This document shows, one piece after another, positions 16,807-24,356 of a stretch of 64,000 nucleotides of DNA. Each line of letters begins with the position of its first letter. The stretch's first letter is position 1. The translations under genes were made by a program, and so were the position numbers. The notes beneath the pieces are model-generated. The model saw nothing but the letters and a program-made list of their open reading frames with translations, was not told the DNA's origin and ran no database searches. Source of the DNA: Agrococcus jenensis (GTDB taxonomy: Bacteria; Actinomycetota; Actinomycetes; Actinomycetales; Microbacteriaceae); assembly GCF_003752465.1 (NCBI RefSeq), contig NZ_RKHJ01000001.1:2232001-2296000 (forward strand), written 5' to 3'.

Positions 16807-17016
16807 GTGGCAGGCATCGTGGACCGAGACGAGATCGCTTCGCAGGTGACTGCGAAGCTCATCGCGACGCATCCGGAGTACGACCGCGACGAGGTCGACC
16901 GGATCGTCGAGGAGGAGCTCTCCGCGATCGAGCACAGCCCGGTGCAGGACTTCCTGCTCGTGCTCACCGAGCGCGCCGCGAAGAAGCGTCTCAAGCGAGC
17001 CGCGAAGCGGGACTAG
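16807..17016 (+). CDS. Three-helix bundle dimerisation domain protein
   Basis: Starting at GTG 16807, the 69-residue product is VAGIVDRDEIASQVTAKLIA followed by THPEYDRDEVDRIVEEELSA and a helix IEHSPVQDFLLVLTERAAKK with a basic end. This matches the small actinobacterial family described as a three-helix bundle dimerisation domain, often linked to cytokine-like or protein-tyrosine-phosphatase genes. Here it stands alone. No function can be assigned. The frame is open further upstream, but that part is antisense to the neighbouring gene and looks non-coding. Confidence 0.6.
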   Translation: MAGIVDRDEIASQVTAKLIATHPEYDRDEVDRIVEEELSAIEHSPVQDFLLVLTERAAKKRLKRAAKRD

Positions 17017-17020
17017 CCCG

Positions 17021-17251
17021 TCACACCCGGCGCCGCGACGCCCGGACGATGGCCTCGAGCGCCGAGCCCTCGGCCACGCTCCACGCGTCGTCGCGCGCTG
17101 CCGGCTCGTAGGCGATGGCGCGCCGCTCGACCTCGGCCCACGACACGGTGCGCTCGGCGTCCAGCTCGGTGAGGATCCAGTAGAGCCGATCGACCGCCTC
17201 GTCGCGCGAGCTGTGGCGCGACGCGGTCGCTGTCGGGCGATGGATGGTCAC
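17021..17251 (-). CDS. Small hypothetical protein
   Basis: From a GTG at 17251 with GGAG upstream the product is 76 residues: VTIHRPTATASRHSSRDEAV, then DRLYWILTELDAERTVSWAE and a tail ending ALEAIVRASRRRV. It appears to be a soluble helical protein with no recognised motif. The stop is 4 nt from the convergent three-helix-bundle gene. A longer in-frame GTG start at 17356 would add 35 residues of basic, low-information sequence. I cannot suggest a function. Confidence 0.45.
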   Translation of the reverse strand: MTIHRPTATASRHSSRDEAVDRLYWILTELDAERTVSWAEVERRAIAYEPAARDDAWSVAEGSALEAIVRASRRRV

Positions 17252-17380
17252 GCTCGCGCTCCGTCGTTGGGGCTCATGCCACCAGCATGGCGGTGCACTG
17301 CGGCGGCGCACAACGGTGTGCACCAGACGTTCACCGAGCCGAAACACGCCGGCCACGATGGCTGACCCACGGCCGACCGG

Positions 17381-17632
17381 TCAGATCGACTCGGCCGCGC
17401 GCATCGCGCCGGTGTCGTCGGGTCGCATCGCGCCCGTGTCGTCGGGTCGCATCGCGCCGGTGTCGTCGGGCGCCGGCGCGGAGATCGGGGCCGGGCCCAC
17501 GGTGCGCGAGCGGGCGATGCTCCGCGCCAGGCTCACGCGCAGCACGACGACGATGCCGACGACGACGAGGATGAAGATCGAGGCCGCCACGAGGAGCGGG
17601 GAGAACAGTGTCAGATCCAACATGACGGCCAC
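17381..17632 (-). CDS. Single-pass membrane protein with a C-terminal DDTGAMRP repeat
   Basis: The frame (83 residues from GTG 17632, or 80 from ATG 17623) starts MLDLTLFSPLLVAASIFILV and has one membrane helix (about residues 10-35). Then come a basic stop-transfer stretch (LARSIARSR) and a tail with three copies of the octapeptide DDTGAMRP, or RPDDTGAM. The repeats correspond to a 24-bp DNA unit at 17402-17472. The tail should lie in the cytoplasm. Repeat-number changes would keep the frame. No family is recognised. Confidence 0.55.
   Translation of the reverse strand: MAVMLDLTLFSPLLVAASIFILVVVGIVVVLRVSLARSIARSRTVGPAPISAPAPDDTGAMRPDDTGAMRPDDTGAMRAAESI
17402..17472. repeat. 24-bp in-frame tandem repeat (three copies)
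   Basis: The unit CATCGCGCCGGTGTCGTCGG plus GTCG recurs three times with a single-base difference (CGCC[G/C]GTG). It encodes the octapeptide repeat of the membrane protein on the minus strand. The third copy is truncated at its outer end. Confidence 0.85.
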
Positions 17633-17810
17633 CAGGGCCCTTCTGTGGAAGCCAGACAGCGGAGTCGCTACGTGCGCTGAGAGGGAATGGGACGCACCTG
17701 CGGATGAGGCTTGCGCTGGCTGCCATCAAGTCGATGGCCAGTGCTCCGACGCTATCGCGCTTGGGGGACAAGCGCGAGGGGCAATCCCCGGCGCGTCGCC
17801 CGGGCGCCGA

Positions 17811-17840
17811 GCGGCCGCCCCGCGATGGCGGGGCGGCCGC
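17811..17840 (-). terminator. Perfect 13-bp hairpin downstream of the hydrolase operon
   Basis: GCGGCCGCCCCGC and its exact reverse complement flank a 4-nt loop (GATG). It lies 11 nt beyond the stop of the minus-strand alpha/beta hydrolase. It has no U-tract, as is common in high-GC actinobacteria. It is the strongest terminator-like structure in the window. Confidence 0.75.
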
Positions 17841-17850
17841 GGTGCCGGTC

Positions 17851-18696
17851 TTAGCGCTGAAGGAAGTCGAGCAGCGCCGCGTTGAACTCGGCGGGGTGGC
17901 TCGCGTTCAGCCCGTGCGGGGCACCCGGGATGAGCACGAGCTCGCTGCCCGGGATCGCCTCGTGGGTGCGCTTGCCGGATCCCTCGAAGGGCACGATGCC
18001 GTCGGCATCCCCGTGGAGCACGAGCGTCGGCACCGTCACGAGCTCGAGGTCGTCGCGGAAGTCGGTGATGCCGAACGACTGCATGGCCTCGAGTGCCGCG
18101 AGCTTGTCGGCCTGCAGGCACAGCGTGATCGCCTGCTGGCGCTCCGCCTCGGTCACGAGCACGTCGCCATCGGCGTTCGCCGAGAAGAAGTCCCTCGTGA
18201 AGCCGTCGAAGAACGCCTCGCGGTCGGCCGTCAGCTGTGCCGTCATCGCGGTCGCCTTCGCGACGGTGAGCGGGCCATCCGGGTTGTCCGGGGTCTGCAT
18301 CATGCGCGGCGGCACCGCCGCGGCGAAGACGACGCTGCGCAGGCGCTCCTGCCCGTGCCGCGCGATGTAGCGCGCGACCTCGCCGCCGCCCATCGAGAAG
18401 CCGACGAGCGTGACGTCGCGCACGTCGAGCTGCTCGAGCAGGCCGGCGAGGTCGTCGGCGAGGGTGTCGTAGCCGTAGCCCGTCTTGGGCTTGTCGCTGT
18501 GGCCGAAGCCACGGCGGTCGTAGGCGATGACGCGGTAGCCGGCGTCGAGGAGCGCCTGGCGCTGCGGCGCCCAGGACGCGCTCGAGAGCGGCCAGCCGTG
18601 GATCAGCACGACGGGCCTTCCGGTGCCGTGGTCCTCGACGTGCACGCGCACGTCCTTGAGACCCAGCATGCGGGTGTTGACGGGGATGTCGGTCAT
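17851..18696 (-). CDS. Alpha/beta hydrolase (cofactor-free chloroperoxidase-like)
   Basis: The 281-residue protein has the alpha/beta-hydrolase triad: Ser101 in VGFSMGGGEVARY, Asp232 in HGDADGIVPF and His261 in GAPHGLNASH, with the oxyanion-hole HGWP at 33-36. The pattern YDRRGFGHSDKP...GYDTLADDLAGLLEQLD is the signature of non-haem chloroperoxidase/esterase relatives. These act as esterases and can make peracids from acetate and peroxide. The start overlaps the stop of the ECF sigma gene (ATGA, 18693-18696), so it is translated with the sigma factor and DGPF protein. A strong hairpin ends the unit. Confidence 0.85.
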   Translation of the reverse strand: MTDIPVNTRMLGLKDVRVHVEDHGTGRPVVLIHGWPLSSASWAPQRQALLDAGYRVIAYDRRGFGHSDKPKTGYGYDTLADDLAGLLEQLDVRDVTLVGFSMGGGEVARYIARHGQERLRSVVFAAAVPPRMMQTPDNPDGPLTVAKATAMTAQLTADREAFFDGFTRDFFSANADGDVLVTEAERQQAITLCLQADKLAALEAMQSFGITDFRDDLELVTVPTLVLHGDADGIVPFEGSGKRTHEAIPGSELVLIPGAPHGLNASHPAEFNAALLDFLQR

Positions 18697-19964
18697 GGAG
18701 GTCCTCCTCGTCGGGGCTGCGTGGCGGGTGCTGGCTGAGGGTGTTCGGAGCGACCGGACACGCGGTTCGGATCGTGGCGGAGGGCGCGAGCGGCGCGGCC
18801 GCGCTCGCGCAGGTGTTCGGCGACGGCGTCGTCATCGGCGAGCGCCGCAGCGCGCTCGAACGCCGCGGTCGCGTCGAGACCCGCGGCCGCGAGGAGGTGC
18901 GCCCGCGTCGCCCAGTACGGCTGGAAGTCGTCGGCGTCGTGCGGCAGCGCGTCGAGCCCCGCGGCCGGCCCGTGCAGCCGAGCGGTCACGGCCGCGGCGG
19001 CGACGTGCGCGCCGAGGCTCGGCGCGGTCGCGAGCATCGCCGCGTAGAGCACCTCGAGCGCGCGCCAGTCGGTCGAGCCCGTGCGCCGGCGGTCGCAGTG
19101 CACGGCGTCGATCGCCGCCTCGAGCTGGAAGCGCCCCGGCGGGCCGTCGGGGCGCGCGCGGCGGAGGTGCTGCTCGGCCTCCTCGAGCAGGGCGGCATCC
19201 CAGTCGCGCGGATCCTGCTCCTCGAGCGGGACGAACGCGCCGGTTCGCCGGCGCGCGAGCGAGAAGGTCGTGAGCGCCGCGAGCCCCCACGCCTCGGCCT
19301 CGCGCTCGAGCAGCGTCGCGAGCGTGACCGCCAGGTAGCGGGCCTCGCCGGCGAGCGACGCCGCGTCGCCGCGCCACGCGATCGCCGCGCAGCCGTAGAT
19401 CGCCTCGAGCACGGCGGGCAGCCGCTCGGGCATCGCTCGCCGATCGGGGATCGCGAAGGGGATGCGGGCATCCTTGATCCGCCGCTTCGCCCGCACGAGC
19501 CGCTGCGCCATCGTCGCCGGCGGCAGCGCGAACGCCCGCGCGATCTGGGCGGCCTCGAAGCCGAGCACCGCCTGCAGCATGAGCGGCGCCCGCGCCGCCG
19601 GGTCGATCGCCGGGTGCCCGCACGCGAACAGCAGCTCGAGCCGGCGGTCGCCGATCGCGTCCGGGTCGTGCCGCTCGAGCGGATCCCAGGCCGCGCTGTC
19701 GTCGTCGAGCGGTGCGGAGGTGCGCGCGGCTGCCGAGCGCCACGCATCCCGCTGCCGGTTGCGCGCAACGGTGAGCAGCCAGCCGTCGGGGTTCGTGGGC
19801 ACGCCCGCGGCGGGCCAGCGGCGCAGCGCCTCCTCGAAGGCGGCGGCGAGGGCGTCCTCGGCGAGCGCGAGATCCCCGGTGGGGGCGGCGAGCAGCGCGA
19901 CGAGCCGGCCGTAGGAGGTGCGGGCGGCGTGCTCTGCTGCCGCCCGCGCCTCCTGGGTGCTCAT
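18693..19964 (-). CDS. ECF42-type RNA polymerase sigma factor
   Basis: The 423-residue protein has an N-terminal sigma-2 region (YGRLVALLAAPTGDLALAED, PDGWLLTVARNRQRDAWRS) and a sigma-4-like region (FACGHPAIDPAARAPLMLQ, GFEAAQIARAFALPPATMAQ). A long C-terminal helical extension follows (residues about 190-400, including AIDAVHC and tetratricopeptide-like helices). The extension and a neighbouring DGPF/YCII gene define ECF group 42. That group has no classical anti-sigma factor, and the extension is thought to control activity. The DGPF gene is 7 nt upstream; the hydrolase overlaps its end. The trigger is unknown. Confidence 0.88.
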   Translation of the reverse strand: MSTQEARAAAEHAARTSYGRLVALLAAPTGDLALAEDALAAAFEEALRRWPAAGVPTNPDGWLLTVARNRQRDAWRSAAARTSAPLDDDSAAWDPLERHDPDAIGDRRLELLFACGHPAIDPAARAPLMLQAVLGFEAAQIARAFALPPATMAQRLVRAKRRIKDARIPFAIPDRRAMPERLPAVLEAIYGCAAIAWRGDAASLAGEARYLAVTLATLLEREAEAWGLAALTTFSLARRRTGAFVPLEEQDPRDWDAALLEEAEQHLRRARPDGPPGRFQLEAAIDAVHCDRRRTGSTDWRALEVLYAAMLATAPSLGAHVAAAAVTARLHGPAAGLDALPHDADDFQPYWATRAHLLAAAGLDATAAFERAAALADDDAVAEHLRERGRAARALRHDPNRVSGRSEHPQPAPATQPRRGGPP

Positions 19965-19971
19965 GCGGGCC

Positions 19972-20349
19972 TCAGGCGCTCGGGGTCCAGGCGCCGTCGA
20001 CCGTGTGGACGGCGCCGGGGCGGATCTCGACGGCGCCCCAGTGCACGGGCGGCGCCTGCCGCGCCCACTCGATCGCGGCGTCGAGATCGGGCACGTCGAT
20101 CACGATCGTGCCGCCGAGCTGGTCCTTGGTGTCGGCGAAGGGGCCGTCCTGCACCTGCAGGGCACTGTCGCGCATCCGCACCGTGGTGCTCGCGACCGAC
20201 GGCTGCAGCACCTCGCCGGCGACGAGCACGCCCGCGCCGTGGAGCGTGGCGGCGTAGCTCGCGAAGGCGCGCTGGCCCTCGGCGAGGGCCTCGGCGCCGA
20301 GCGTCTCCGCGGTCGCCTCGGGGTAGTGCAGCAGCAGCGTGTAGCGCAT
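19972..20349 (-). CDS. DGPF/YCII-family protein, partner of the ECF42 sigma factor
   Basis: The 125-residue protein begins MRYTLLLHYPEA and carries the diagnostic VQDGPFADTKDQLGG segment of the DGPF (YCII-related) family. An ALEAAIEWA-like helix and PPVHWGAVEIRP end the fold. These proteins occur almost always beside ECF42 sigma factors; their biochemistry is undefined. AGGAGG lies 5-6 nt before the ATG at 20349, so I prefer it to in-frame starts further upstream. It is the first gene of the DGPF-sigma-hydrolase unit. Many alternative annotations call it a dehydrogenase, which is unsupported. Confidence 0.88.
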   Translation of the reverse strand: MRYTLLLHYPEATAETLGAEALAEGQRAFASYAATLHGAGVLVAGEVLQPSVASTTVRMRDSALQVQDGPFADTKDQLGGTIVIDVPDLDAAIEWARQAPPVHWGAVEIRPGAVHTVDGAWTPSA

Positions 20350-20583
20350 GGTGGTCCTCCTCGAGCCGGTCTCACGCGACAGCGTAGAGCGAGGGGTCGT
20401 GGTGGTGGGGGTGGTGGTCATGGGAGGTCCCTTCGTCGTGGCGGCCGGTGCGGCCGTCGAGGGGATGACGATCGAGCGGCCCGCCGATCGACAGGTCGCG
20501 CCGCATCCGCTCATGGAGCCGTCCCGGAGCACGCGGCGCCCATACTGGGATCGACCACACGGACTCGACGGGATGGGGATGCG
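20350..20583. promoter_or_regulatory. Divergent control region between the ECF42 unit and an aldo/keto reductase
   Basis: About 230 bp without a convincing gene. A CATACT hexamer at 20539-20544 on the plus strand is a plausible -10 for the reductase, with a leader of roughly 30 nt. I could not identify an ECF-specific promoter motif for the minus-strand unit. Confidence 0.35.
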
Positions 20584-21567
20584 ATGGAGCAGCGGACGCT
20601 CGGACGGACGGGGCGCAGCGTCTCGGTGATCGGCCTCGGCACCTGGCAGCTCGGCGCCGACTGGGGCGACGTCAGCGAGCAGGACGCGATCGCCGTGCTG
20701 CGCGCGGCGCACGACAGCGGGGTCCGCTTCTTCGACACGGCCGACGTCTACGGCGATGGCAGGAGCGAGCGGATCATCGGCGCGTTCCTCCGCGAGCTGG
20801 GCGACCACGACGTGGTCGTCGCGACGAAGGCCGGGCGCCGGGTGCCGCAGCTGCCCGAGCACTACACCCTCGAGCACCTGCGGTCGTGGGTCGACCGCTC
20901 GCGCGAGAACCTCGGCGTCGAGCGCCTCGACCTCGTGCAGCTCCACTGCCCGCCGACCGCGGTCTACGGCCAGGACGCGGTGTTCGACGCGCTCGACACG
21001 CTCGTCGCCGAGGAGCGCATCGCGGCCTACGGCGTGAGCGTCGAGACCCGCGCGGAGGCGCTCGCCGCCGTCGCCCGGCCGGGCGTCGCATCCGTGCAGC
21101 TGATCCTCAACATGCTGCGGCTGGCGCCGCTCGAGGCGGTGCTGCCCGCCGCCGCCGATGCGAACGTCGGCATCATCGTGCGGGTGCCGCTCGCGAGCGG
21201 CCTGCTCTCGGGGAAGTACGACGAGCGCACGACCTTCGCCGAGGACGACCACCGCACCTACAACCGCGAGGGGAAGGCGTTCGACATCGGCGAGACCTTC
21301 TCGGGCGTGCCGTTCGAGACCGGCCTCGAGGCCGTCAGGAGGCTCGCGCCGCTCGTGCCCGCCGAGGCGACCATGGCGCAGTTCGCGCTCCGATGGATCA
21401 TCGACCAGCCGGGCGTCAGCACGGTGATCCCCGGCGCGCGGAGCGTCGAGCAGGCGCGGAGCAACGCGGCCGCCGCCGAGCTGCCGCCGCTGTCAGCGGA
21501 GGCGCTCGCCGGCGTCGAGGCCGTCTACCGGGAGGTCATCGCGCCGCACGTCGCCGGCCGCTGGTGA
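20584..21567 (+). CDS. Aldo/keto reductase
   Basis: The 327-residue reductase has the AKR tetrad Asp51 and Tyr56 (FFDTADVYGDG), Lys82 (ATKAGRR) and His121 (VQLHCPPT), with the coenzyme-contact motif VIPGARSVEQARSN near the end. The PEHYTLEHLRSWVDRSRENL segment is that of the AKR class close to general stress and 'YhdN'-type reductases. It reduces carbonyl compounds with NAD(P)H in the cytoplasm; the substrate is unknown. It is divergent from the ECF42 unit and convergent with the flavoprotein at 21571, 3 bp away. It shares little with the reductase at 1780 beyond the fold. Confidence 0.88.
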   Translation: MEQRTLGRTGRSVSVIGLGTWQLGADWGDVSEQDAIAVLRAAHDSGVRFFDTADVYGDGRSERIIGAFLRELGDHDVVVATKAGRRVPQLPEHYTLEHLRSWVDRSRENLGVERLDLVQLHCPPTAVYGQDAVFDALDTLVAEERIAAYGVSVETRAEALAAVARPGVASVQLILNMLRLAPLEAVLPAAADANVGIIVRVPLASGLLSGKYDERTTFAEDDHRTYNREGKAFDIGETFSGVPFETGLEAVRRLAPLVPAEATMAQFALRWIIDQPGVSTVIPGARSVEQARSNAAAAELPPLSAEALAGVEAVYREVIAPHVAGRW

Positions 21568-21570
21568 CGC

Positions 21571-22986
21571 TCAGCTGGGCCGGCCGTACGCGTCCAGGAG
21601 GCGCAGCCATACCTCGCTGATCGTCGGATACGCCGGCACGGCATGCCACAGCCGGTCGATCGGCACCTCGCCGACGACGGCGATCGTCGCGGCGTGGAGC
21701 AGCTCGGCGACGTCCTGGCCCACGAACGTCGCGCCGACCACGACCTGCCGCTGCTCGTCCACGACGAGCTTCGCCCTGCCCGTGTAGCCGTCGGCGTGCA
21801 GGCTCGCGCCCGCCACCTTGCCGATGTCGTGCTCGACCGCGCGGACCTCCATGCCGGCCTCGCGCGCCTGCGCCTCGGTGAGCCCGACGGCGGCGACCTC
21901 CGGGTCGGAGAACACCACGCGCGGCACCGCGCCGTGGTCGGCGGTCGCGACGTGCTGGCCCCACGGGGCGTCGGCGACGGGGGAGCCGTCGAGCCGCGCC
22001 GCGATCGCCTCGCCGGCCGCCCGCGCCTGGTACTTGCCCTGATGCGTCAGCAGCGCGCGTCCGTTCGCATCGCCGACCACGTAGAGCCAGTCGGTGCCGG
22101 CGACGAGCATGGTGTCGTCGACCCCCAGGTCGGTGCCGACACCCACGTCCTCCAGTCCGAGGTCGTCGAGGGCCGGGCGACGGCCGGTCGCGACGAGGAG
22201 CTCCTCGGCCTCGAGCCTCCCGCCGTCCTCGAGCTCGATCGAGACGATCCCGTCGTCCCCTCGCTCGACGCGGGTGGGCGTGGCGCCGTCTCGCACGTCC
22301 ACGCCCTCCTCGCGGAGGGCGGCGGCGACGAGGTCACCGACGAACGGCTCCTCGCGGCGGAGCAGGCCGCCGCGGGCGAGCAGCGTGACCCGAGCGCCCA
22401 AGGACGAGAACGCGAATGCCAGCTCGACACCGGACACACCGCCGCCGATCACCACGAGGCGGGCGGGGACGTGATCGGCGGACGTCGCCTCGCGGGTGCC
22501 CCACGGGGCGGCGTCCGCGAGGCCGGGGATGTCGGGCAGCGTCGGCACCGAGCCGGTCGCGAGCGCGACGGCGCGCGCCGAGCACGTGCGGTCGCCCACC
22601 TGCACGAGGCCGCGGCCGACGAGGCGCGCTCGCCCTCGGATCAGGTCGATCCCGGCCGAGGCGACCCACTCGGCCTGCCCCGAGTCGTCCCAGTCGCTCG
22701 TGAACGACGTGCGCCGCGCGAGGACGGCGGAGGCGTCGATCCCGCCCGAGATGGCTTCGTGCGCGCCCGCGACGCGACGGGCGGCGCGGAGCGCGTGGCC
22801 CGACCGCAGGAGCGCCTTCGACGGCATGCAGGCCCAGTAGGAGCACTCGCCGCCGACGAGCTCGGACTCGACGATCGCGACCCGAGCGCCGCGCCGCGCG
22901 GCGTAGTCGGCCACGTTCTCCCCGACGGCGCCCGCGCCGATGACGATGAGGTCGTAGTCGTGCGAGCCGCGCTCCGAGGTGGTCAT
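21571..22986 (-). CDS. Flavin disulfide reductase of the lipoamide dehydrogenase superfamily
   Basis: The 471-residue protein has FAD motif GAGAVGEN (17-24), a redox pair Cys48/Cys53 in the unusual setting GGECSYWACMPSK, the NAD(P) motif GGGVSGVELAF and the second FAD motif YVVGDANG. The C-terminal domain ends in YPTISE: the catalytic histidine of HPTxxE is Tyr453, while the glutamate (458) is kept. The ECSYWACMPSK variant marks a distinct actinobacterial subgroup often annotated only as NAD(P)/FAD-dependent oxidoreductase. It should be cytoplasmic and accept electrons from NAD(P)H; its disulfide or quinone substrate is unknown. Compare the protein at 3542, which has lost both residues. Confidence 0.87.
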   Translation of the reverse strand: MTTSERGSHDYDLIVIGAGAVGENVADYAARRGARVAIVESELVGGECSYWACMPSKALLRSGHALRAARRVAGAHEAISGGIDASAVLARRTSFTSDWDDSGQAEWVASAGIDLIRGRARLVGRGLVQVGDRTCSARAVALATGSVPTLPDIPGLADAAPWGTREATSADHVPARLVVIGGGVSGVELAFAFSSLGARVTLLARGGLLRREEPFVGDLVAAALREEGVDVRDGATPTRVERGDDGIVSIELEDGGRLEAEELLVATGRRPALDDLGLEDVGVGTDLGVDDTMLVAGTDWLYVVGDANGRALLTHQGKYQARAAGEAIAARLDGSPVADAPWGQHVATADHGAVPRVVFSDPEVAAVGLTEAQAREAGMEVRAVEHDIGKVAGASLHADGYTGRAKLVVDEQRQVVVGATFVGQDVAELLHAATIAVVGEVPIDRLWHAVPAYPTISEVWLRLLDAYGRPS

Positions 22987-23065
22987 GCTGCATCCTCTCG
23001 TGCCCGTTCGACGTCCGTCGAGCGGCGCGCGCCGCGGGTCCAGCCGGCCCGAGCCTCGCGTGCGT

Positions 23066-23071
23066 CAGAAT
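23066..23071 (+). promoter_or_regulatory. Candidate -10 of a leaderless promoter (CAGAAT)
   Basis: CAGAAT ends 6 nt before the ATG at 23078. The same hexamer with the same spacing precedes the GH13 gene at 29046. Confidence 0.4.
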
Positions 23072-23077
23072 CGACCC

Positions 23078-23353
23078 ATGCGCGACGAGCCACCGGGTCA
23101 TCGCGGCGGCGGCTGGGCGGGGGAGTACGCGCTCGTGCTCGGTGTCGTCGCGCTCGTCTGCGCGCTCGTGCCGGTGGTCAGCGACCTCGTCGCCGGGCCG
23201 CTCGGCGCGGTCGCGATCGTGCTGGGGCTCGTCGGCGTGCGCCGCCACCAGGCGGGGCGCGACCGACGCGTGGCACCCGCGATCCTCGGCGTGGTGCTCG
23301 GCACGCTCGTGCTCTGCGTCGTGGCCATCATGTTCGCGGCCTCGCACACCTGA
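23078..23353 (+). CDS. Small DUF4190-like membrane protein
   Basis: The 91-residue product starts MRDEPPGHRGGGWAGEYALV and has two to three hydrophobic segments (YALVLGVVALVCALVPVVSD, GPLGAVAIVLGLVGVRR and APAILGVVLGTLVLCVVAIM). The arrangement of a glycine-rich hydrophobic pair around VGVRRHQAGRD resembles DUF4190 proteins, which are widespread actinobacterial membrane proteins of unknown role. It starts 91 nt from the divergent flavoprotein gene and has a leaderless-type promoter. Confidence 0.65.
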   Translation: MRDEPPGHRGGGWAGEYALVLGVVALVCALVPVVSDLVAGPLGAVAIVLGLVGVRRHQAGRDRRVAPAILGVVLGTLVLCVVAIMFAASHT

Positions 23354-23418
23354 GCGGCGTCGCGCCGCGGCCCGGATCCACCCTCGACAGCGGTCGTGCA
23401 TGCCGCGATGATGGGCGC

Positions 23419-23619
23419 GTGCCCGATCCCTCACTCCTCGTCGGCCTCGGGTGGACGGCGGGCATCCTCGTCATGGGCGGCTTCGTCCTCTTCGAGCTGC
23501 GCGCGCCCGACCGGCCGGCCGGCACCTCGATGGCCCGCGTCGCGACGGTCGTCGCGATCCCGGTCGCCGTGACGGCGGCCTGCTTCGTGCTGCTGGCGTG
23601 GGCGGCGGGCCTGGACTGA
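23419..23619 (+). CDS. Small two-helix membrane protein
   Basis: From GTG 23419 the 66-residue product is VPDPSLLVGLGWTAGILVMG, then GFVLFELRAPDRPAGTSMAR and a second helix (VVAIPVAVTAACFVLLAWAA). No family is recognised. GATGAT ends 6 nt before the GTG. No in-frame ATG exists upstream. Its stop codon lies inside a hairpin shared with the convergent RraA gene. Confidence 0.5.
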   Translation: MPDPSLLVGLGWTAGILVMGGFVLFELRAPDRPAGTSMARVATVVAIPVAVTAACFVLLAWAAGLD

Positions 23620-23637
23620 GCCCGCCGCGGCGGCTCA
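23617..23637. terminator. Hairpin containing both convergent stop codons
   Basis: TGAGCC pairs with GGCTCA, with further pairing inside after a one-base bulge. The TGA of the plus-strand gene and the TGA of the minus-strand RraA gene are the two ends of the stem. This could act as a compact bidirectional terminator. Confidence 0.45.
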
Positions 23638-24336
23638 CTCCTCGATCGCGCCGCCGAGGCTCCGCAGGTGCTCGCGGAAGCTGATGCCGCGCTCGTTGCG
23701 CGCCGCGAGGTAGTCCGCGAAGCGCAGCTGCTCGCGCAGCGAGGTGCCCGAGGCCATGGCGGCCGCCTGCCGGCGCTCCGCGTCGCGGATGGCCGCAGCG
23801 GCATCCGCCACGGCGCCCGCGTGCTCGAGCGCGACGAGGATGACGCCGTCGTCGTCGATGAGCACGAGGTCGTCGCGGGTCGCCTCGTGCTCGCCGCAGC
23901 GGGCGCGCTCGAGCGCGTCCACGGGCTGCGGATCCGCCGACGCAGGCCCGGTCGGCGACGTGCCGAGGCTCACCACCGGCAGGCCGATCTCGCGCAGCTC
24001 CGAGGTGTCGCGGTGCAGGCCCCAGATGACGATCCCGGCGATCCCGGCGCCGACCGCCTCGAGTGCGACGAGGTCGCCCACGGAGGCTCGATCCGTGCGG
24101 CCGCCGTCGTCGACGACGAGCACGTCGCCGGGCTGCGCCCGCTCCATCGCCTCGAGGAACACGTCGACGCTGCCCGTGTGCTGCGCCGGCAGCGCTCGCC
24201 CGACGACGTGCACGCCGCTCTGCAGGGCCCGCATGCCGCTCGGCGCGCACCGCACGGGCAGCCCGAGCCGCATGCACCCGTCCGCGACGTGCGGGGTCGA
24301 GAGCGCTCGGAACGCGGCGAGGATCTCGGCGGTCAC
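23635..24336 (-). CDS. RraA-family protein (4-hydroxy-2-oxoacid aldolase / RraA-like)
   Basis: The 233-residue protein from GTG 24336 has the RraA-like core: TPHVADGCMRLGLPVRCAPS, GDVLVVDDGGRTDRASVGDL, GIAGIVIWGLHRDTSELREI and VSLGTSPTGPASADPQPVD. The family includes the RNase E inhibitor RraA and divalent-metal aldolases that cleave 4-hydroxy-4-methyl-2-oxoglutarate or act as oxaloacetate decarboxylases. The extra C-terminal helix (SLREQLRFADYLAARNERG) is common in the catabolic subgroup. It lies 20 bp after the trehalose synthase stop and may be co-transcribed. Enzymatic role more likely than RNA regulation; substrate unknown. Confidence 0.8.
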   Translation of the reverse strand: MTAEILAAFRALSTPHVADGCMRLGLPVRCAPSGMRALQSGVHVVGRALPAQHTGSVDVFLEAMERAQPGDVLVVDDGGRTDRASVGDLVALEAVGAGIAGIVIWGLHRDTSELREIGLPVVSLGTSPTGPASADPQPVDALERARCGEHEATRDDLVLIDDDGVILVALEHAGAVADAAAAIRDAERRQAAAMASGTSLREQLRFADYLAARNERGISFREHLRSLGGAIEE

Positions 24337-24356
24337 GATGCTCCGACCCTCGGGCG

